A stretch of 64,000 bases of DNA from Mycolicibacterium sp. lyk4-40-TYG-92 (GTDB lineage: Bacteria; Actinomycetota; Actinomycetes; Mycobacteriales; Mycobacteriaceae), in contig NZ_JARVRX010000001.1 in the NCBI RefSeq assembly GCF_030209435.1, positions 682,001-746,000 of the forward strand. Direction: 5' to 3'. A program made the position numbers and the translations under genes. Under the pieces are notes generated by a model that was not told where the DNA came from, did no database searches, and worked only from the letters and a program-made list of their open reading frames with translations. Shown one piece after another: positions 63,761 through 64,000 of this stretch. How positions within the stretch are numbered: position 1 is the stretch's first letter; every line of letters starts with the position of its first letter.

Positions 63761-64000
63761 CTAGTTCTTGATGGCCGTTACGGACAGTGAATTACGCAGC
63801 GCCGCGGTGTCTTCGGTCTCCGCGAGGGGTCGGCCGTACTCGGCGAAAACTTCAAGGCGCGGGCGGGCCGTGGTATTCCAGCCACTGGCATCCAGGTGCT
63901 CGACCACCGAGGTCCGGTCGCCCTGGTACCAGAGGTCGGTCAGGTTGAGGTCAAGGCCCGCGCTGCGCCACCGCTCGCTCATGGCTGCGCCGCGCTGGGC
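63761..64000 (-). CDS. Class I SAM-dependent methyltransferase, C-terminal fragment (third tandem copy)
   Basis: The last 79 codons of a third paralogue lie in the window; the rest is beyond its right edge, with the frame open to the end. The sequence [20 protein letters not shown] is homologous to the last third of the two preceding genes, where the equivalent reads [19 protein letters not shown] and includes the final helix. It ends in AIKN. Confidence 0.82.
   Translation of the reverse strand, partial: AQRGAAMSERWRSAGLDLNLTDLWYQGDRTSVVEHLDASGWNTTARPRLEVFAEYGRPLAETEDTAALRNSLSVTAIKN

Overview
The window is a chromosomal segment of a mycobacterium, most likely a fast-growing Mycolicibacterium. 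The evidence is the high GC content, the frequent GTG/TTG starts, the actinobacterial ribosomal protein forms, and a gene order that follows the M. tuberculosis Rv0670-Rv0726 interval with several insertions and replacements. No tRNA, rRNA, CRISPR array, insertion sequence or prophage gene was seen.

Layout. (1) 1-9.4 kb: the start of a type III polyketide synthase, endonuclease IV, an amino-acid permease, an acyl-CoA dehydrogenase/enoyl-CoA hydratase group with a PaaX-like regulator (fadE8, echA4, paaX-like, echA5), two DUF3060 secreted proteins, a TetR regulator and a truncated SecD-like membrane protein. (2) 9.5-14.1 kb: the streptomycin operon rpsL-rpsG-fusA-tuf. (3) 14.2-37.0 kb: an accessory block built around a complete mycofactocin locus (mftR, then mftA-G) with a mycofactocin-type SDR and a ferredoxin reductase nearby. 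An arginine/ornithine catabolic island (rocD, an arginine-modifying hydrolase, an Lrp/AsnC regulator), an ECF sigma factor with a VOC-domain partner, an MFS exporter/TetR/P450 group, a lipoprotein esterase and two small fold proteins are interspersed. (4) 37.0-43.1 kb: a 0.7 kb noncoding stretch with an 82-bp tandem repeat, then the S10 operon rpsJ-rplC-rplD-rplW-rplB-rpsS-rplV-rpsC-rplP-rpmC-rpsQ and a strong terminator. (5) 43.2-53.2 kb: about 10 kb of non-ribosomal genes separating the S10 and spc clusters: dipZ-sigK-rskA behind a SigK-like promoter, atsA, a lipoprotein, a Gdx-type SMR exporter with an azoreductase and a divergent TetR, a split YeiH-type transporter and a PAS-GGDEF diguanylate cyclase. 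(6) 53.2-58.7 kb: the spc operon, interrupted after rpsZ by a terminator, a methyltransferase gene and a new promoter before rpsH-rplF-rplR-rpsE-rpmD-rplO. (7) 58.7-64 kb: a serine hydrolase, sppA and three tandem SAM-dependent methyltransferase paralogues, the last cut by the window end.

How it works together. The mft genes encode a peptide-derived redox cofactor: MftA precursor, MftB carrier, MftC radical SAM, MftE peptidase, MftD oxidase, MftF glycosyltransferase, MftG reoxidation. The SDR at 15.9 kb is the kind of dehydrogenase that uses it. The three ribosomal promoters at 37.4, 53.2 and 55.7 kb share a GATTTGG -35 region with 17-bp spacing, suggesting coordinated control. Many accessory genes carry clear palindromic operators next to a divergent regulator gene. 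Functions come from recognising protein motifs and known gene order; no database search was run, and numbers such as protein length come directly from the coordinates.
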